A stretch of DNA of 64,000 nucleotides from Aquirufa ecclesiirivi (GCF_011250515.1 NZ_JAANOP010000007.1:117784-181783); one strand, 5' to 3'; shown: positions 29,309-38,788, counted from the first letter of the stretch. Program-made: numbers and translations. The notes: generated by a model from the sequence alone, not told the origin.

Positions 29309-30172
29309 TTATGGAACGATTACCTGAAAATGACCTGGCAACACATGAAACTCAAATCGATTGGATACAATTAATTCACCATCAATTTGGGCTTTCAGTT
29401 TCTTTTCGGAAAGTATGGTAACTTGCTTTGCTTGTTGAAAATGCAGAAAAGAAATATGTTCGTGCTTCCCTTGTTGAATCTTGGGCAAATACCATATTCG
29501 CTTAAAAATAGATAAAGGTTCGCAAAGCAATAGATCGAGTTGATTATCCCAAATAGAAGCATTGGGAACAAAATGAAAGCCTCCACCCGCTCTTGAAGAA
29601 TTAAAAACCATGCATAAAAAAACACGGCGTTCTATCCATTCGCTCCCTAAACTCATGCGAATGAGAAAAGATCTAAAGGTGAATATTTGAGGTATAGCAG
29701 CTAAAAAATAACCAATTAGTCCACCAATTGCCCGTATGGCGTTCATGGATTCCAAGACCTCACCTTCCAAACCCATGCCCACCCCATTTAAAAACAGTTG
29801 CCCATTACACATTCCGGCGTCGACGGCCTGAATACGGCTTGATAAAATGATGTTTAAATGAGCTTCCTTGGAAATATCACCATACAATTTCCAATAAAAA
29901 TCATTCCCAGTACCGCCTTTAAAAAAGGCAATGGGGATTTGACAATTCGGATAGGCATTAGCAAAAAAATTGTAGGTACCATCACCACCCAATACCCAAA
30001 TTTGATCAAAGCCTACTAAACTTGCAGGCCACTCTTGAAAAAATAGGTCTAAATGAAGTGCTCCAAGCGTTCTTAATGCCACTTGTTCCTCTACCCAATG
30101 AGCATAGGACTTCGTTCTTTTTGAACAAAATGGATTTATCAAAAAAGCGATATGACTTATTTCCACACCCAA
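29309..30172 (-). CDS. Diacylglycerol kinase-like lipid kinase
   Basis: The 287-aa cytoplasmic protein begins HIAFLINPFCSKR and has VLGGDGTYNFFANAY near residue 79, the GGDGT nucleotide-binding signature of the DAGK/sphingosine kinase/NAD kinase superfamily. FFKGGTGNDFYWKL follows, and a second domain holds FLNGVGMGLEGEVLE and a C-terminal LKAQIDGELI. This is the layout of YegS/DgkB-type kinases, which phosphorylate diacylglycerol or a related lipid. Its start is 3 nt after the CBS gene stop, so the two form an operon. The CBS protein may sense energy state; that is inference. Confidence 0.85.
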   Translation of the reverse strand: MGVEISHIAFLINPFCSKRTKSYAHWVEEQVALRTLGALHLDLFFQEWPASLVGFDQIWVLGGDGTYNFFANAYPNCQIPIAFFKGGTGNDFYWKLYGDISKEAHLNIILSSRIQAVDAGMCNGQLFLNGVGMGLEGEVLESMNAIRAIGGLIGYFLAAIPQIFTFRSFLIRMSLGSEWIERRVFLCMVFNSSRAGGGFHFVPNASIWDNQLDLLLCEPLSIFKRIWYLPKIQQGKHEHISFLHFQQAKQVTILSEKKLKAQIDGELIVSNRFEFHVLPGHFQVIVP

Positions 30173-30175
30173 ACC

Positions 30176-30604
30176 TTACATTTGAATGTAATTTTTCAGA
30201 TGCTCAATCGTATCCAAATGGTCTTGAATCGTAGCTGTAATCAAATCATTGACTGAAATGATTCCTACAAAATGTCCATTTTCTAATACCGGCAAATAGC
30301 GTATGTTTTTTTCTGATACGATGATCATACACATTTCCAATGTGGTTTCCCGATTGATTTGAGGCAAATCAGTGGACATGATTTCTTTCACAGATGCATC
30401 AATAGAGCTTTTACCCAAGAGAATTACTTTACGGGCATAATCTCGTTCTGTCATGATCCCCAAATACTGGTTTCCTTCCATCACAACCACCGAACCAATA
30501 TTTTGGTCTTGCATTATTTTTAATGCTTCAATCACATGCGTATCCGGTCCCACCGTAATCGTGTCCCTTTTTCTTTGCGATAAAATGTCGTTGACTTTTT
30601 TCAT
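30176..30604 (-). CDS. Two-CBS-domain protein
   Basis: The 142-aa protein consists of a tandem pair of CBS motifs: VIEALKIMQDQNIGSVVVME with GIMTERDYARKV, and then LEMCMIIVSEKNIRYLPVLE with VGIISVNDLI. Such free-standing Bateman modules bind adenosine nucleotides. No catalytic domain is attached. The gene is followed after 3 nt by the lipid kinase gene, so the pair is probably co-transcribed. The -7-like TATTTTTG at 30641-30648 is its likely promoter. Confidence 0.88.
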   Translation of the reverse strand: MKKVNDILSQRKRDTITVGPDTHVIEALKIMQDQNIGSVVVMEGNQYLGIMTERDYARKVILLGKSSIDASVKEIMSTDLPQINRETTLEMCMIIVSEKNIRYLPVLENGHFVGIISVNDLITATIQDHLDTIEHLKNYIQM

Positions 30605-30640
30605 AGCTTTAATTTTGTGTTGGAATAATTCAAGTTAAAT

Positions 30641-30648
30641 CAAAAATA
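30641..30648 (-). promoter_or_regulatory. Candidate -7 element of the CBS/lipid kinase operon
   Basis: The minus strand reads TATTTTTG, matching TAnnTTTG, 36 nt before the CBS start. A good -33 match is not seen. Confidence 0.4.
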
Positions 30649-30672
30649 TTACAAACAAAAAGCTTTGAACAT

Positions 30673-30693
30673 AAAAAAAGAGGCCATAGCCTC
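30673..30693 (-). terminator. Intrinsic terminator of the dioxygenase gene
   Basis: On the minus strand GAGGC-TATG-GCCTC is followed by seven T. It lies 21 nt past the stop. Confidence 0.7.
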
Positions 30694-30713
30694 CTTTCTT
30701 TCTTGGAACTTGA

Positions 30714-31445
30714 TTATACAGCGATAAAAATAGTATGATCTAAATCATATCCTCCTGATGCATTGGGCTTTACACTGGCTAATTCATTGGACAAAGAATC
30801 CCGAATGATGGAATCAGTAGTATTTTTAGTCGAATTTTGACCATGTGCCTTATACAAATCAGAATTATACACCGCCGTATTGATTTCTTCAGGAAAAGCT
30901 ATTTGTGTCGTTAATTTCAATACATTGTTGACATAAATTTGAGCATGTATGTGCGTCACACGGCCTTGGTACCATCCCGGATAAATGGTGGTAAATTTGG
31001 CAATCCCATTGGCATCGGTGTTGGCAATTCCTCGACAAAAGGTTTTGGCTGTATTGTCTTGGGTGCCCAAATAACCCGTATTTGTATATCCAGAATAATA
31101 TCCATCTTTATCACAATGCCAAACGTCGACTCGAGCATTGGCTAATAAAGTACAGTTTGCGTTCACATTTTTAACGGCTATCATCATATTTAGGGGAATA
31201 CCTGTTTTACCCTCGGTAATATCCGCATGGGTAATGCTGGCATCGCGTTTATTGTACAATGGATAAGGGCCATCTGTTTCAGTATCACCGACCTTACAGG
31301 TACTTGATGAACTACTTGAAGAACTACTACTGGAACTAGAGTTTGAGGTTGGACTCAGCGTTTCTTCTGATTTACATGCTACCAGGGCAACAGGCCCCAT
31401 CAACACGGAGGCGCCTGCTTTTAATAAAAAATCTTTTCTTTTCAA
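30714..31445 (-). CDS. Intradiol ring-cleavage dioxygenase-like lipoprotein
   Basis: The 243-aa protein starts MKRKDFLLKAGASVL and reaches a lipobox (ALVAC, Cys24), so it is an exported lipoprotein. A linker of 13 consecutive serines follows at about 36-50. The rest matches the catalytic domain of protocatechuate 3,4-dioxygenase: ARVDVWHCDKDGYYSGY with a Tyr ligand, and YPGWYQGRVTHIHAQIY with the Tyr, His and His iron ligands. These groups are all present, so it should bind non-heme Fe(III). The natural substrate of such envelope-attached forms is not known. No catechol-pathway genes lie nearby. Confidence 0.87.
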   Translation of the reverse strand: MKRKDFLLKAGASVLMGPVALVACKSEETLSPTSNSSSSSSSSSSSSSTCKVGDTETDGPYPLYNKRDASITHADITEGKTGIPLNMMIAVKNVNANCTLLANARVDVWHCDKDGYYSGYTNTGYLGTQDNTAKTFCRGIANTDANGIAKFTTIYPGWYQGRVTHIHAQIYVNNVLKLTTQIAFPEEINTAVYNSDLYKAHGQNSTKNTTDSIIRDSLSNELASVKPNASGGYDLDHTIFIAV

Positions 31446-31608
31446 TGTTTGATCTCTTTAGGGTTGTGTAGAACTAGGTTTAAAATAAAGGAAAGGATAT
31501 GGAAATAGTTTCAACAATCGTTCAGGTCTGAAAACAAAAAGTCAAAATCCACTATTGGGTCGATATCCATTTCAGCTCAAATCCTTATCTTAGAAGAAAA
31601 ATAGAAAC

Positions 31609-32325
31609 ATGTCACAAAAACCTCTCGTTGCCATCATCACAGGTGCCTCCAAAGGAATAGGTAAAGCCCTAGCCTTATTATTAGCGGAACATAATTTTCA
31701 ATTAGGCCTCATTGCTAGAAGTAAAGGAGAATTAAAGGACCTAGCTGAGAGCATTGCCGAGATTGGTCATCGCCCCTTGTATTTTGTAGGCGATGTAGCA
31801 GATGAAAGTTTTGTGAATTATGCGGTCGAAAAAACGGCACATACCTTCCAAGGAATTGATTTCCTGATTAACAATGCTGGTTCTGGAGTTTTTGGACCAA
31901 CAGAAAGCTATACGGTTGAAAATTGGGATCAAACTTACAATACCAACGTTAAAGGGACATTTCTATTTTCTAAAGCGGTTTTAAGTACCATGAAAACGGC
32001 GAAAAAAGGTCACATCATTTCCATTGCTTCGGATGTAGCCAAACGCGTTTTTGATGGAGGATCTTTGTACTGTTCTTCTAAATATGCCCAACATGCCTTT
32101 ACCGAAGCTCTTCGAAAAGAAGTAAGAAAAGATGGGATAAAAGTTTCAACCGTTTATTCAGGATTGGTCGATACCATGTTTCACCCAGAACCTCAAGGAG
32201 ACCAAAGCCATCAAGCTTGGTTGACTTGTGAGAATATGGCTGATAGCATCTATTTTATCATGAATCAACCTCCACATGTAGTAATCGATGAGTTAATGGT
32301 TCACCCTTTGTCTCAAGAATATTAA
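31609..32325 (+). CDS. Short-chain dehydrogenase/reductase
   Basis: The 238-aa cytoplasmic SDR has TGASKGIGKALALLLAEH (nucleotide site), NNAGSGVFGPTESY, and the catalytic YCSSKYA (Tyr-x3-Lys) at about 155. The residue pattern after the second strand (ARSKGELKDL) favours NADPH. It is closest in style to the 3-ketoacyl-ACP reductase-like SDRs, but the substrate is unknown. It ends 79 nt before the sucrose cassette. That cassette has its own -7 element, so the SDR is probably not part of it. Confidence 0.85.
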   Translation: MSQKPLVAIITGASKGIGKALALLLAEHNFQLGLIARSKGELKDLAESIAEIGHRPLYFVGDVADESFVNYAVEKTAHTFQGIDFLINNAGSGVFGPTESYTVENWDQTYNTNVKGTFLFSKAVLSTMKTAKKGHIISIASDVAKRVFDGGSLYCSSKYAQHAFTEALRKEVRKDGIKVSTVYSGLVDTMFHPEPQGDQSHQAWLTCENMADSIYFIMNQPPHVVIDELMVHPLSQEY

Positions 32326-32383
32326 AATTTTATTCATTTATTTGCCCTAAAAATCAGGTTTTATACATGGTATTATTTATATT

Positions 32384-32391
32384 TATTTTTG
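32384..32391 (+). promoter_or_regulatory. Candidate -7 element of the sucrose cassette
   Basis: TATTTTTG matches TAnnTTTG and lies 13 nt before the importer ATG. No TTTG is present at the ideal upstream spacing. Confidence 0.4.
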
Positions 32392-32404
32392 CAATAAATA
32401 CATT

Positions 32405-33721
32405 ATGTCCCTAATAAAACCTAGTTTAAGCTTCCAGCAAATCATCAACATGAATGTTGGATTCTTTGGTATTCAATACAGTTTTGGATTACAACAAACG
32501 GCCGTCGGGCCACTATACAGCTTTTTAGGTGCTCATGAAGGTGAGCTTCCTCTCTTATTCTTAGCTGGCCCCGTCACTGGATTGCTCATTCAACCCATCA
32601 TTGGTGCTTTAAGTGATAAAACTTGGCATCCCAAATATGGCCGTCGAAAACCCTTCTTTTTAATTGGAGCAATTGCTTGCAGCTTGTGTCTTTTCGCTTT
32701 TCCTTTTAGTCGAAGTTTATGGATGGCTGCTGGTTTATTATGGATTTTAGACGCCGCCAATAATACCGCTATGGAGCCATATCGAGCATTCATTGCAGAT
32801 AAATTACCGAGTGAGCAATTAGCCACAGGTTTCCTGACCCAAAGCTTTTTCACGGGTTTGGGAATCACCTTAGCCAATGTGTCCTTATTTGTTTTTCAAA
32901 GTTTCATCAAAGGGCAAAGTGAGGTCGGGATACCTTATTGGGTATATGGTTCCTTTTTTGTCGGGAGCTTTTGCTCCATCACATCCGTCTTGTGGTCTGT
33001 GATGAAAACCCCTGAGATTCCACCATCTGATGAAGAATTAATTTTGATGCGTGCCCAAAAACGTAATTTCTTAGATCCGTTTTTTGAGATTTTTGAAGCA
33101 ATAGGCGATATGCCCCGTGTCATGTGGCAACTGGCCTTGGTATATTTATTCCAATGGTATGCCTTGTTTATTTATTGGCAATATGTCCCTTTGAGTATTG
33201 CACGTTCAGTTTGGAATACAAGCTCCGAGGAAAATATCCAACTATATGAAGAGGCCGCAGCCTGGACAGGTTTAGTCAATGGTTTTTACAATGTCATCAC
33301 TTTTTTATCCGCCTTTTTCTTAGTGAGTCTAGCCAAAAAATTTGGGCCAAAATGGGTACATATTGTTAGTCTATTGGCGGCTACCGTATCCTTGCTTATT
33401 TTACCCAACATTCATGATAAATATTTATTATTTGCTCCCATGATAGGTTTTGGGGTGGCCTGGGCCAGCATGATGGGCGTTCCTTACTTATTGGTAGTAG
33501 AGAGTTTACCCAAAGAGCGGTATGGAGTTTATATGGGTATCATCAACATGATGATTGTGATTCCTATGATCATTCAAACCATAAGTTTTGGCGCTATCTT
33601 TGAAAATATATTGGGTTCAGACCCAAGAAATGCCATTTCCTTTGCGGGAGTTTTGTTAGCCATAGCCGCTATAGCCACCGCCTTTATACCTACCCAAGAA
33701 TCTAAAATACCCCAATCATGA
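32405..33721 (+). CDS. MFS sucrose/maltose-type importer (SLC45-like)
   Basis: The 438-aa protein has about 12 membrane helices and the loop GLLIQPIIGALSDKTWHPKY-GRRKPF, closely resembling the RxGRR loop of plant SUT and animal SLC45 sucrose/H+ symporters. AANNTAMEPYRAFIADKLP follows, also typical of that group. The stop overlaps the fructokinase start by 4 nt (ATGA), and amylosucrase follows, so imported sucrose is the likely substrate. It should work as a proton symporter in the inner membrane. Maltose or another disaccharide is the alternative. The assignment is from family and context together. Confidence 0.88.
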   Translation: MSLIKPSLSFQQIINMNVGFFGIQYSFGLQQTAVGPLYSFLGAHEGELPLLFLAGPVTGLLIQPIIGALSDKTWHPKYGRRKPFFLIGAIACSLCLFAFPFSRSLWMAAGLLWILDAANNTAMEPYRAFIADKLPSEQLATGFLTQSFFTGLGITLANVSLFVFQSFIKGQSEVGIPYWVYGSFFVGSFCSITSVLWSVMKTPEIPPSDEELILMRAQKRNFLDPFFEIFEAIGDMPRVMWQLALVYLFQWYALFIYWQYVPLSIARSVWNTSSEENIQLYEEAAAWTGLVNGFYNVITFLSAFFLVSLAKKFGPKWVHIVSLLAATVSLLILPNIHDKYLLFAPMIGFGVAWASMMGVPYLLVVESLPKERYGVYMGIINMMIVIPMIIQTISFGAIFENILGSDPRNAISFAGVLLAIAAIATAFIPTQESKIPQS

Positions 33722-34671
33722 GTGTACTCTGTATCGGTGAAGCCTTGATAGATATGATCTGTACCGATAAAGGATCTACCTTGTCGGCTGGTGAAAATTT
33801 TCTTAAAAAACCAGGTGGTGCTCCTACCAATGTAGCGGCGGCCATAGCGGCACTGGGTGGAGAAGTCTATTTAAGTGCTAAAGTTGGAAATGATCCATTT
33901 GGCAAACAATTACAAGAAGTCATGAATAGCTTTGGCGTAAATACCCAACACCTTCATTTAGACGATCATCACTTTACTACCTTTGCCTTTGTTTCCTTAA
34001 TGTTGGACGGAGAAAGGGACTTTGTTTTTAATCGGGGAGCAGATGCTCATTTAAGTATGGAGGATATCAAGTCCATTGATTTAGAGCAACAACAGATTAT
34101 CCATTTTGGATCGGCAACTGCCTTTTTAGATGGAAAACTGAAAGAAGCGTATTACCATTTATTGAAAGAAGCCAAGGCTTCGGGCAAGCTCATTAGTTTT
34201 GATCCTAACTACCGACATCTATTGTTTGCTAATAAACAAGACAGTTTCATTCAACAATCCATGATTTTTCTTCAGCAGGCTGACTTCGCGAAGTTGAGCG
34301 ATGAGGAAGCCATGTTGATTACCCGTACGCCTACTTTAGCCAAGGCAACTGAACGATTACTAGAAATATGTCCAGGAGTATTTGCTATTACCTTAGGAAA
34401 AGAGGGGACCTTGTTAGGTATGAAGGGTAAAACATGGAACATTTCCAGTATCCCCATAAAACCGACAGATACCACAGGCGCTGGAGATGCCTTCGTGGGT
34501 GCCGTCCTATATCAATTAGATCAATTGCAGGTTAAAGATCTTGTTCAATTAAGTCTAGATGAATGGACCAAAATTATCCTCAATGCCAATAAAGCAGGAG
34601 CACGCACCTGTGAATACATGGGAGCTATGGAAGCTTTTCGTCATTTAAGTTCAGCTATTTTTACTAATTAA
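33718..34671 (+). CDS. PfkB family carbohydrate kinase, probable fructokinase
   Basis: The 317-aa ribokinase-fold enzyme begins MSVLCIGEALIDMICTD. The substrate-side motif GGAPTNVAAAIAALGG appears near residue 35. The C-terminal PfkB signature DTTGAGDAFVGAVLYQL near residue 253 carries the catalytic Asp and the anion hole. The overall style matches bacterial fructokinases. In this operon it phosphorylates the fructose released by amylosucrase to fructose 6-phosphate. It overlaps the importer by 4 nt, and the next gene begins 1 nt after its stop. Confidence 0.92.
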   Translation: MSVLCIGEALIDMICTDKGSTLSAGENFLKKPGGAPTNVAAAIAALGGEVYLSAKVGNDPFGKQLQEVMNSFGVNTQHLHLDDHHFTTFAFVSLMLDGERDFVFNRGADAHLSMEDIKSIDLEQQQIIHFGSATAFLDGKLKEAYYHLLKEAKASGKLISFDPNYRHLLFANKQDSFIQQSMIFLQQADFAKLSDEEAMLITRTPTLAKATERLLEICPGVFAITLGKEGTLLGMKGKTWNISSIPIKPTDTTGAGDAFVGAVLYQLDQLQVKDLVQLSLDEWTKIILNANKAGARTCEYMGAMEAFRHLSSAIFTN

Positions 34672-34672
34672 C

Positions 34673-36604
34673 GTGTATAATCCTACATTTCAACCTTTCA
34701 TTGATTCCATTATTGCGTCGAAAAAATTTAGTAAATCGACTCAAGATCAATATTTTCTACATCGCTTAATTGCCAATATAGATGATATACATGCATTATA
34801 TACGCGTATATATGGCCATTTACCTCAGTCAAAAGAACTATTTGGACAATTGATCCAAGTACTTTTTCAAGCACATCTGGATAGAAGTCCTGCCTTAAAA
34901 AACAGGGATGAAATCAAAGAGAAAAAAGGACAATGGTTTTTGAGTAATGAATTAACGGGCATGAGCCTGTATGTAGATCGCTTTGCTGGAAATATAGAAG
35001 GCTTAGCTAATAAATTACCTTATTTAGAAGATTTAGGAGTCAATTTACTGCATTTGATGCCTTTATTTAAAAGTCCGGAGGGAGAAAGTGATGGCGGTTA
35101 TGCGGTGGAAGACTTTCGGGTCATTGAGGAAAAACTGGGTACCATTGAAGATTTAAAGAAACTTCAAACTCAATTATTAGAAAAGGATATGTACCTCATG
35201 ATTGATATAGTACTCAATCATACATCGCACCACCATGAGTGGGCCAAAAAAGCAAAAGAAGGTAGCAAAGAATTTCAAGATTACTATTATTTCTATGACG
35301 ATAGGTCCATACCCGATCAATTGGAAGAAAACATGCCCGAGATTTTCCCAGAAAGCTCTCCTGGCAGTTTCACCTTTCAGGAATCTGTTCAAAAATGGGT
35401 CATGACCGTATTTCATCAATATCAATGGGATTTGAACTACAGTAACCCTAAAGTCTTGATAGAAATGCTGGACAACTTACTTTTCTATGGAAATTTAGGT
35501 GTAGATATTGTCCGAATCGATGCACCAGCTTTCATCTGGAAACAGTTGGGTACAACTTGTCAAAATTTACCCGAAGCGCATGCATTACTCCATTTGATAA
35601 AATTATGTACTGAAGTGTCTACTCCAGGAATGGCCATATTGGGTGAGGCCATAGTAGCCCCTGCCCAAATCATGGAATATTTCGGAAAAGGACGCTACAC
35701 CACCCACGAATGTGATTTTGCCTACAATGCCACGCACATGGCATTGCAATGGGATGCTTTGGCAACTGGTGATACTCGAATTATGCTAGAAGCCCAACAT
35801 GAGCTGGCAAAAAAACCACTAGGAAGTTCATGGATTACCTATACCCGCTGTCATGATGATATTGGTTTGGGATACGACGATTACATGATAGCCAATGTAG
35901 GATTTACACCCTATTTGCATCGCTATTATTTAAAAAATTATTATGGTGGCATACAAGAAGACTCTCCGGCAGCAGGGGCTCTTTTTGCGATTAACCCAAA
36001 AACACAAGATGCGCGTATTTCGGGTTCGTTAGCTTCTTTATGTGGTTTAGAAAAAGCGCAAGCAGCCAAAGACCCTAAGTGGATTGAAGAATCCATTCAA
36101 AAAATTCTTTTGATGGAGGCTCATTGCTTATTCTTAGGTGGAATACCCATGCTATTTTATGGAGATGAAGCTGCTTATACCAACGACTATTCTTACCTCA
36201 AGGACCCAGGGAAAAGTTATGATAACCGCTGGATGCACCGTCCCATCATACATTGGGAGAAAAATGCACTCGTAAAGAAAAAAGGAACGGTCGAACATAA
36301 AGTCTATACCTCACTGAAAGAATTAATTGCCTTGCGCAAAAAGCTGAAGGTCGTGGCCGATTTGAAAAACTTAGCATGGCTACCTTGTAGCAATAAATCC
36401 ATTGTAGGATATGTACGCTATATTGGAAATGAACGTATCTATTTCTTGTTTAATTTTTCCTCTTTGGAACAAAATATTCCTGTGCATGCTATAGAACCAA
36501 ACAAGCAAAATAAAAACTGCCTTTGGTCCAAGAAACAAGTTTCTTTAGAGAAAGGCAGTTTACTTTTTCAACCATACCAGTTTTATATCTTGGCGGATTC
36601 TTAG
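34673..36604 (+). CDS. Amylosucrase-like GH13 enzyme
   Basis: The 643-aa glucansucrase-like protein uses sucrose as donor, releasing fructose and building alpha-1,4-glucan. The GH13 regions are DIVLNHTSHHHEWA (region I), DIVRIDAPAFIWKQLGT with the nucleophile Asp (II), ILGEAIVAP with the acid/base Glu (III) and YTRCHDDIGLGYDD (IV). The length and the QNLPEAHALL stretch after region II match Neisseria amylosucrase (636 aa). The start codon is GTG, one base after the fructokinase stop. There is no signal peptide, so it acts in the cytoplasm on imported sucrose. A GH13 sucrose hydrolase or phosphorylase is a less likely alternative. Confidence 0.9.
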   Translation: MYNPTFQPFIDSIIASKKFSKSTQDQYFLHRLIANIDDIHALYTRIYGHLPQSKELFGQLIQVLFQAHLDRSPALKNRDEIKEKKGQWFLSNELTGMSLYVDRFAGNIEGLANKLPYLEDLGVNLLHLMPLFKSPEGESDGGYAVEDFRVIEEKLGTIEDLKKLQTQLLEKDMYLMIDIVLNHTSHHHEWAKKAKEGSKEFQDYYYFYDDRSIPDQLEENMPEIFPESSPGSFTFQESVQKWVMTVFHQYQWDLNYSNPKVLIEMLDNLLFYGNLGVDIVRIDAPAFIWKQLGTTCQNLPEAHALLHLIKLCTEVSTPGMAILGEAIVAPAQIMEYFGKGRYTTHECDFAYNATHMALQWDALATGDTRIMLEAQHELAKKPLGSSWITYTRCHDDIGLGYDDYMIANVGFTPYLHRYYLKNYYGGIQEDSPAAGALFAINPKTQDARISGSLASLCGLEKAQAAKDPKWIEESIQKILLMEAHCLFLGGIPMLFYGDEAAYTNDYSYLKDPGKSYDNRWMHRPIIHWEKNALVKKKGTVEHKVYTSLKELIALRKKLKVVADLKNLAWLPCSNKSIVGYVRYIGNERIYFLFNFSSLEQNIPVHAIEPNKQNKNCLWSKKQVSLEKGSLLFQPYQFYILADS

Positions 36605-36619
36605 GGGATTATAGGTATT

Positions 36620-37510
36620 TTATAAAATTTTATCCAAAGCACTTTTACCTAAACGGATGCTTTCAAATGCATCTTTCGGCATATCATGCTCTAGGAAATA
36701 ATGTTGTAAGCCACCGATAGAAGCGGCTTTGAAGATGGGCTCATAATTCACGATGCCTTGTCCTACAGGTACTATATTTTTGAAATCGGCATCAAAGTCT
36801 TTGATGTGACATAAGGGGAAACGACCCGGTTGCTTTTTGAATAATTCAATGATGTTCTCCCCAGCTTTGGTTGCCCAGCCTAAATCCAATTCAAACTTCA
36901 ATAAATCAGCGGAAATTTGACTTGAGAATACATCAAATGCTCTTTGCCCATCGATTACTTTAAATTCAGCATCATGGTTATGGTAACAAAAAGTAAGTCC
37001 TGCTTTCTTGGCTAATTCTGCAGACTTTCCTAAAACATCTACTGCTTCCGAAACTTCTGATTTTGACTCTATAGGAATATTGGCACAAACTAAATAGCTT
37101 ATCCCTGATTCAGCCACATTATCCACAATCTGGCTAGCATCTGTTTTTAAGGTCAAAAACTTAGGCATTTTACTCACATCAAATCCTGGACGAGGTTTCA
37201 AAGGAGCTCCCATCACGTGATGTGAAACCCAATTTAATCCCAAGTTATTGGTTAGTGATTTGAATTCTTTTCCCGTATAACCATAAAACATGGGCTTAAA
37301 ACTGAAGGCAGATTCTAATTCCTTAATTCCCAAATCAGCTACTTTCTTCAGATTTCCAGGTACATCTTGATCAATGACATTGAACAAAGTAAATAATTGA
37401 AGACCCAAAGGTTTAGTGGTCAACATACTATTCCAAGAAGCCGTTCTGGATAAAAATAGAGAGGAGGCTAACAAGGTACTGGATTGCTGAATAAACTGTC
37501 TTCTTTTCAT
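36620..37510 (-). CDS. Exported sugar phosphate isomerase/epimerase-like TIM barrel
   Basis: The 296-aa protein begins MKRRQFIQQSSTLLASSLFL, a signal with a twin-arginine-like RR start, so it is probably exported to the periplasm by Tat. The barrel has LGLQLFTLFNVID, TFCYHNHDAEFKV (His/Asp metal ligands), LKFELDLGWATKAG (Asp) and LCHIKDFDADF (His/Asp). It belongs to the xylose-isomerase-like superfamily; periplasmic members work with secreted Gfo/Idh/MocA proteins on keto-glycosides. Its convergent neighbour is the amylosucrase (15 nt gap). It is divergent from another Gfo/Idh/MocA gene. Confidence 0.87.
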   Translation of the reverse strand: MKRRQFIQQSSTLLASSLFLSRTASWNSMLTTKPLGLQLFTLFNVIDQDVPGNLKKVADLGIKELESAFSFKPMFYGYTGKEFKSLTNNLGLNWVSHHVMGAPLKPRPGFDVSKMPKFLTLKTDASQIVDNVAESGISYLVCANIPIESKSEVSEAVDVLGKSAELAKKAGLTFCYHNHDAEFKVIDGQRAFDVFSSQISADLLKFELDLGWATKAGENIIELFKKQPGRFPLCHIKDFDADFKNIVPVGQGIVNYEPIFKAASIGGLQHYFLEHDMPKDAFESIRLGKSALDKIL

Positions 37511-37684
37511 GATGGATGGGTTTTATTTCCACAAGTATAATGTATTGTTTTGATACAATAAAATTTATTGCACATGATTTTGCGATATCAGGCTCGAATG
37601 AAAGTTTGAAGGGAGAAAACCCGACAGCCCCTTTCTATTTATCCCCCTTTCTTTATAATTTCACGATTCAAATAAGGAAGACCA

Positions 37685-38767
37685 ATGAGTTCAACAAATA
37701 AATTACGTGTATTAGTAGTAGGTTGCGGAAATATGGGAGCCTCACATGCCATGTCTTTTCATACCCATGAAGGTTTTGAAATTTGTGGTTTAGTTTCCAC
37801 CGGAGCTAGTAAGGAAAAATTAAATCAAGATTTAGGCGGCCAATATGATCTGTTTTCAGATTATTCCACAGCTTTAACAGCTACCAAACCTGATGCCGTT
37901 TGTATTTCAACCTATCCAGATACCCATGAGGCTTATGCCATTGCTGCATTAGAAGCAGGTTGTCATGTTTTTTTAGAAAAACCCATTGCAGATTCTTTGG
38001 CTGGAGCAGAAAGAGTGGCAGAAGTTGTTCGAAAAACTGGTAAAAAACTCGTAGTAGGCTATATACTTCGTCACCATCCCTCTTGGATGAAATTCATTGA
38101 AATCGCTAAAGATTTAGGAAAACCATTGGTGATGCGAATGAACTTAAACCAACAAAGCCATGGATACATGTGGGATGTACACCGTAATTTAATGAAAAGC
38201 TTAAGTCCCATCGTCGATTGTGGCGTGCATTACATTGATGTCATGTGCCAAATGACGCGTTCTAAGCCAATCCGTGTATCTGCAATTGGTGCTCGATTGA
38301 CAAATGATATTCCCGCAGATAATTACAATTATGGTCAGCTTCAAATCCATTTTGAGGACGGCTCGGTAGGCTGGTATGAGGCAGGCTGGGGTCCTATGAT
38401 TTCTCAAACGGCCTATTTTGTTAAAGATGTATTTGGCCCCAAAGGTTCGGTTTCTATTGTGGCTAAAGACGCTGGAGGAGAAGGAAAGTCGGATTCTGTG
38501 GAGTCACATACTAAAACGGAATCGCTTCGTGTTCATAAGGCCAACATCAATGCTCAAAATGAATTTACCCAAGAAGACGAATGGGTGAATTTATTGGATG
38601 AACCTGATCACCAAGGATTATGCGATCGAGAGCAGGCTTATTTCTATGATGCGATAATACAAAATTGGGATTTGACAGACCATGTGGCAGATGCAGTCAA
38701 TAGCTTGAAAATTGCCTTTGCATGTGATGAATCCGTAAAAACGGGTAAAATGATTGAGCTCAATTAA
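37685..38767 (+). CDS. Gfo/Idh/MocA family oxidoreductase
   Basis: The 360-aa dehydrogenase has RVLVVGCGNMGASHAMSFH as its Rossmann fingerprint and FLEKPIADSLAGAERVAEV (EKP motif) near residue 98. The catalytic-side SPIVDCGVHYIDVMCQM has the Asp and His near residue 180. No signal peptide is seen, so it is cytoplasmic. It is divergent from the exported TIM-barrel isomerase. The sugar is not identifiable from sequence. A strong bidirectional terminator separates it from the convergent S9 peptidase. Confidence 0.88.
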   Translation: MSSTNKLRVLVVGCGNMGASHAMSFHTHEGFEICGLVSTGASKEKLNQDLGGQYDLFSDYSTALTATKPDAVCISTYPDTHEAYAIAALEAGCHVFLEKPIADSLAGAERVAEVVRKTGKKLVVGYILRHHPSWMKFIEIAKDLGKPLVMRMNLNQQSHGYMWDVHRNLMKSLSPIVDCGVHYIDVMCQMTRSKPIRVSAIGARLTNDIPADNYNYGQLQIHFEDGSVGWYEAGWGPMISQTAYFVKDVFGPKGSVSIVAKDAGGEGKSDSVESHTKTESLRVHKANINAQNEFTQEDEWVNLLDEPDHQGLCDREQAYFYDAIIQNWDLTDHVADAVNSLKIAFACDESVKTGKMIELN

Positions 38768-38788
38768 TTGCAAAAAACGATACTAATT

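Noticed and set aside
31300..31350. Serine codon run as a simple-sequence (phase-variable) repeat
   Set aside because: The serine codons are mixed, so it is not a clean DNA repeat prone to slippage.
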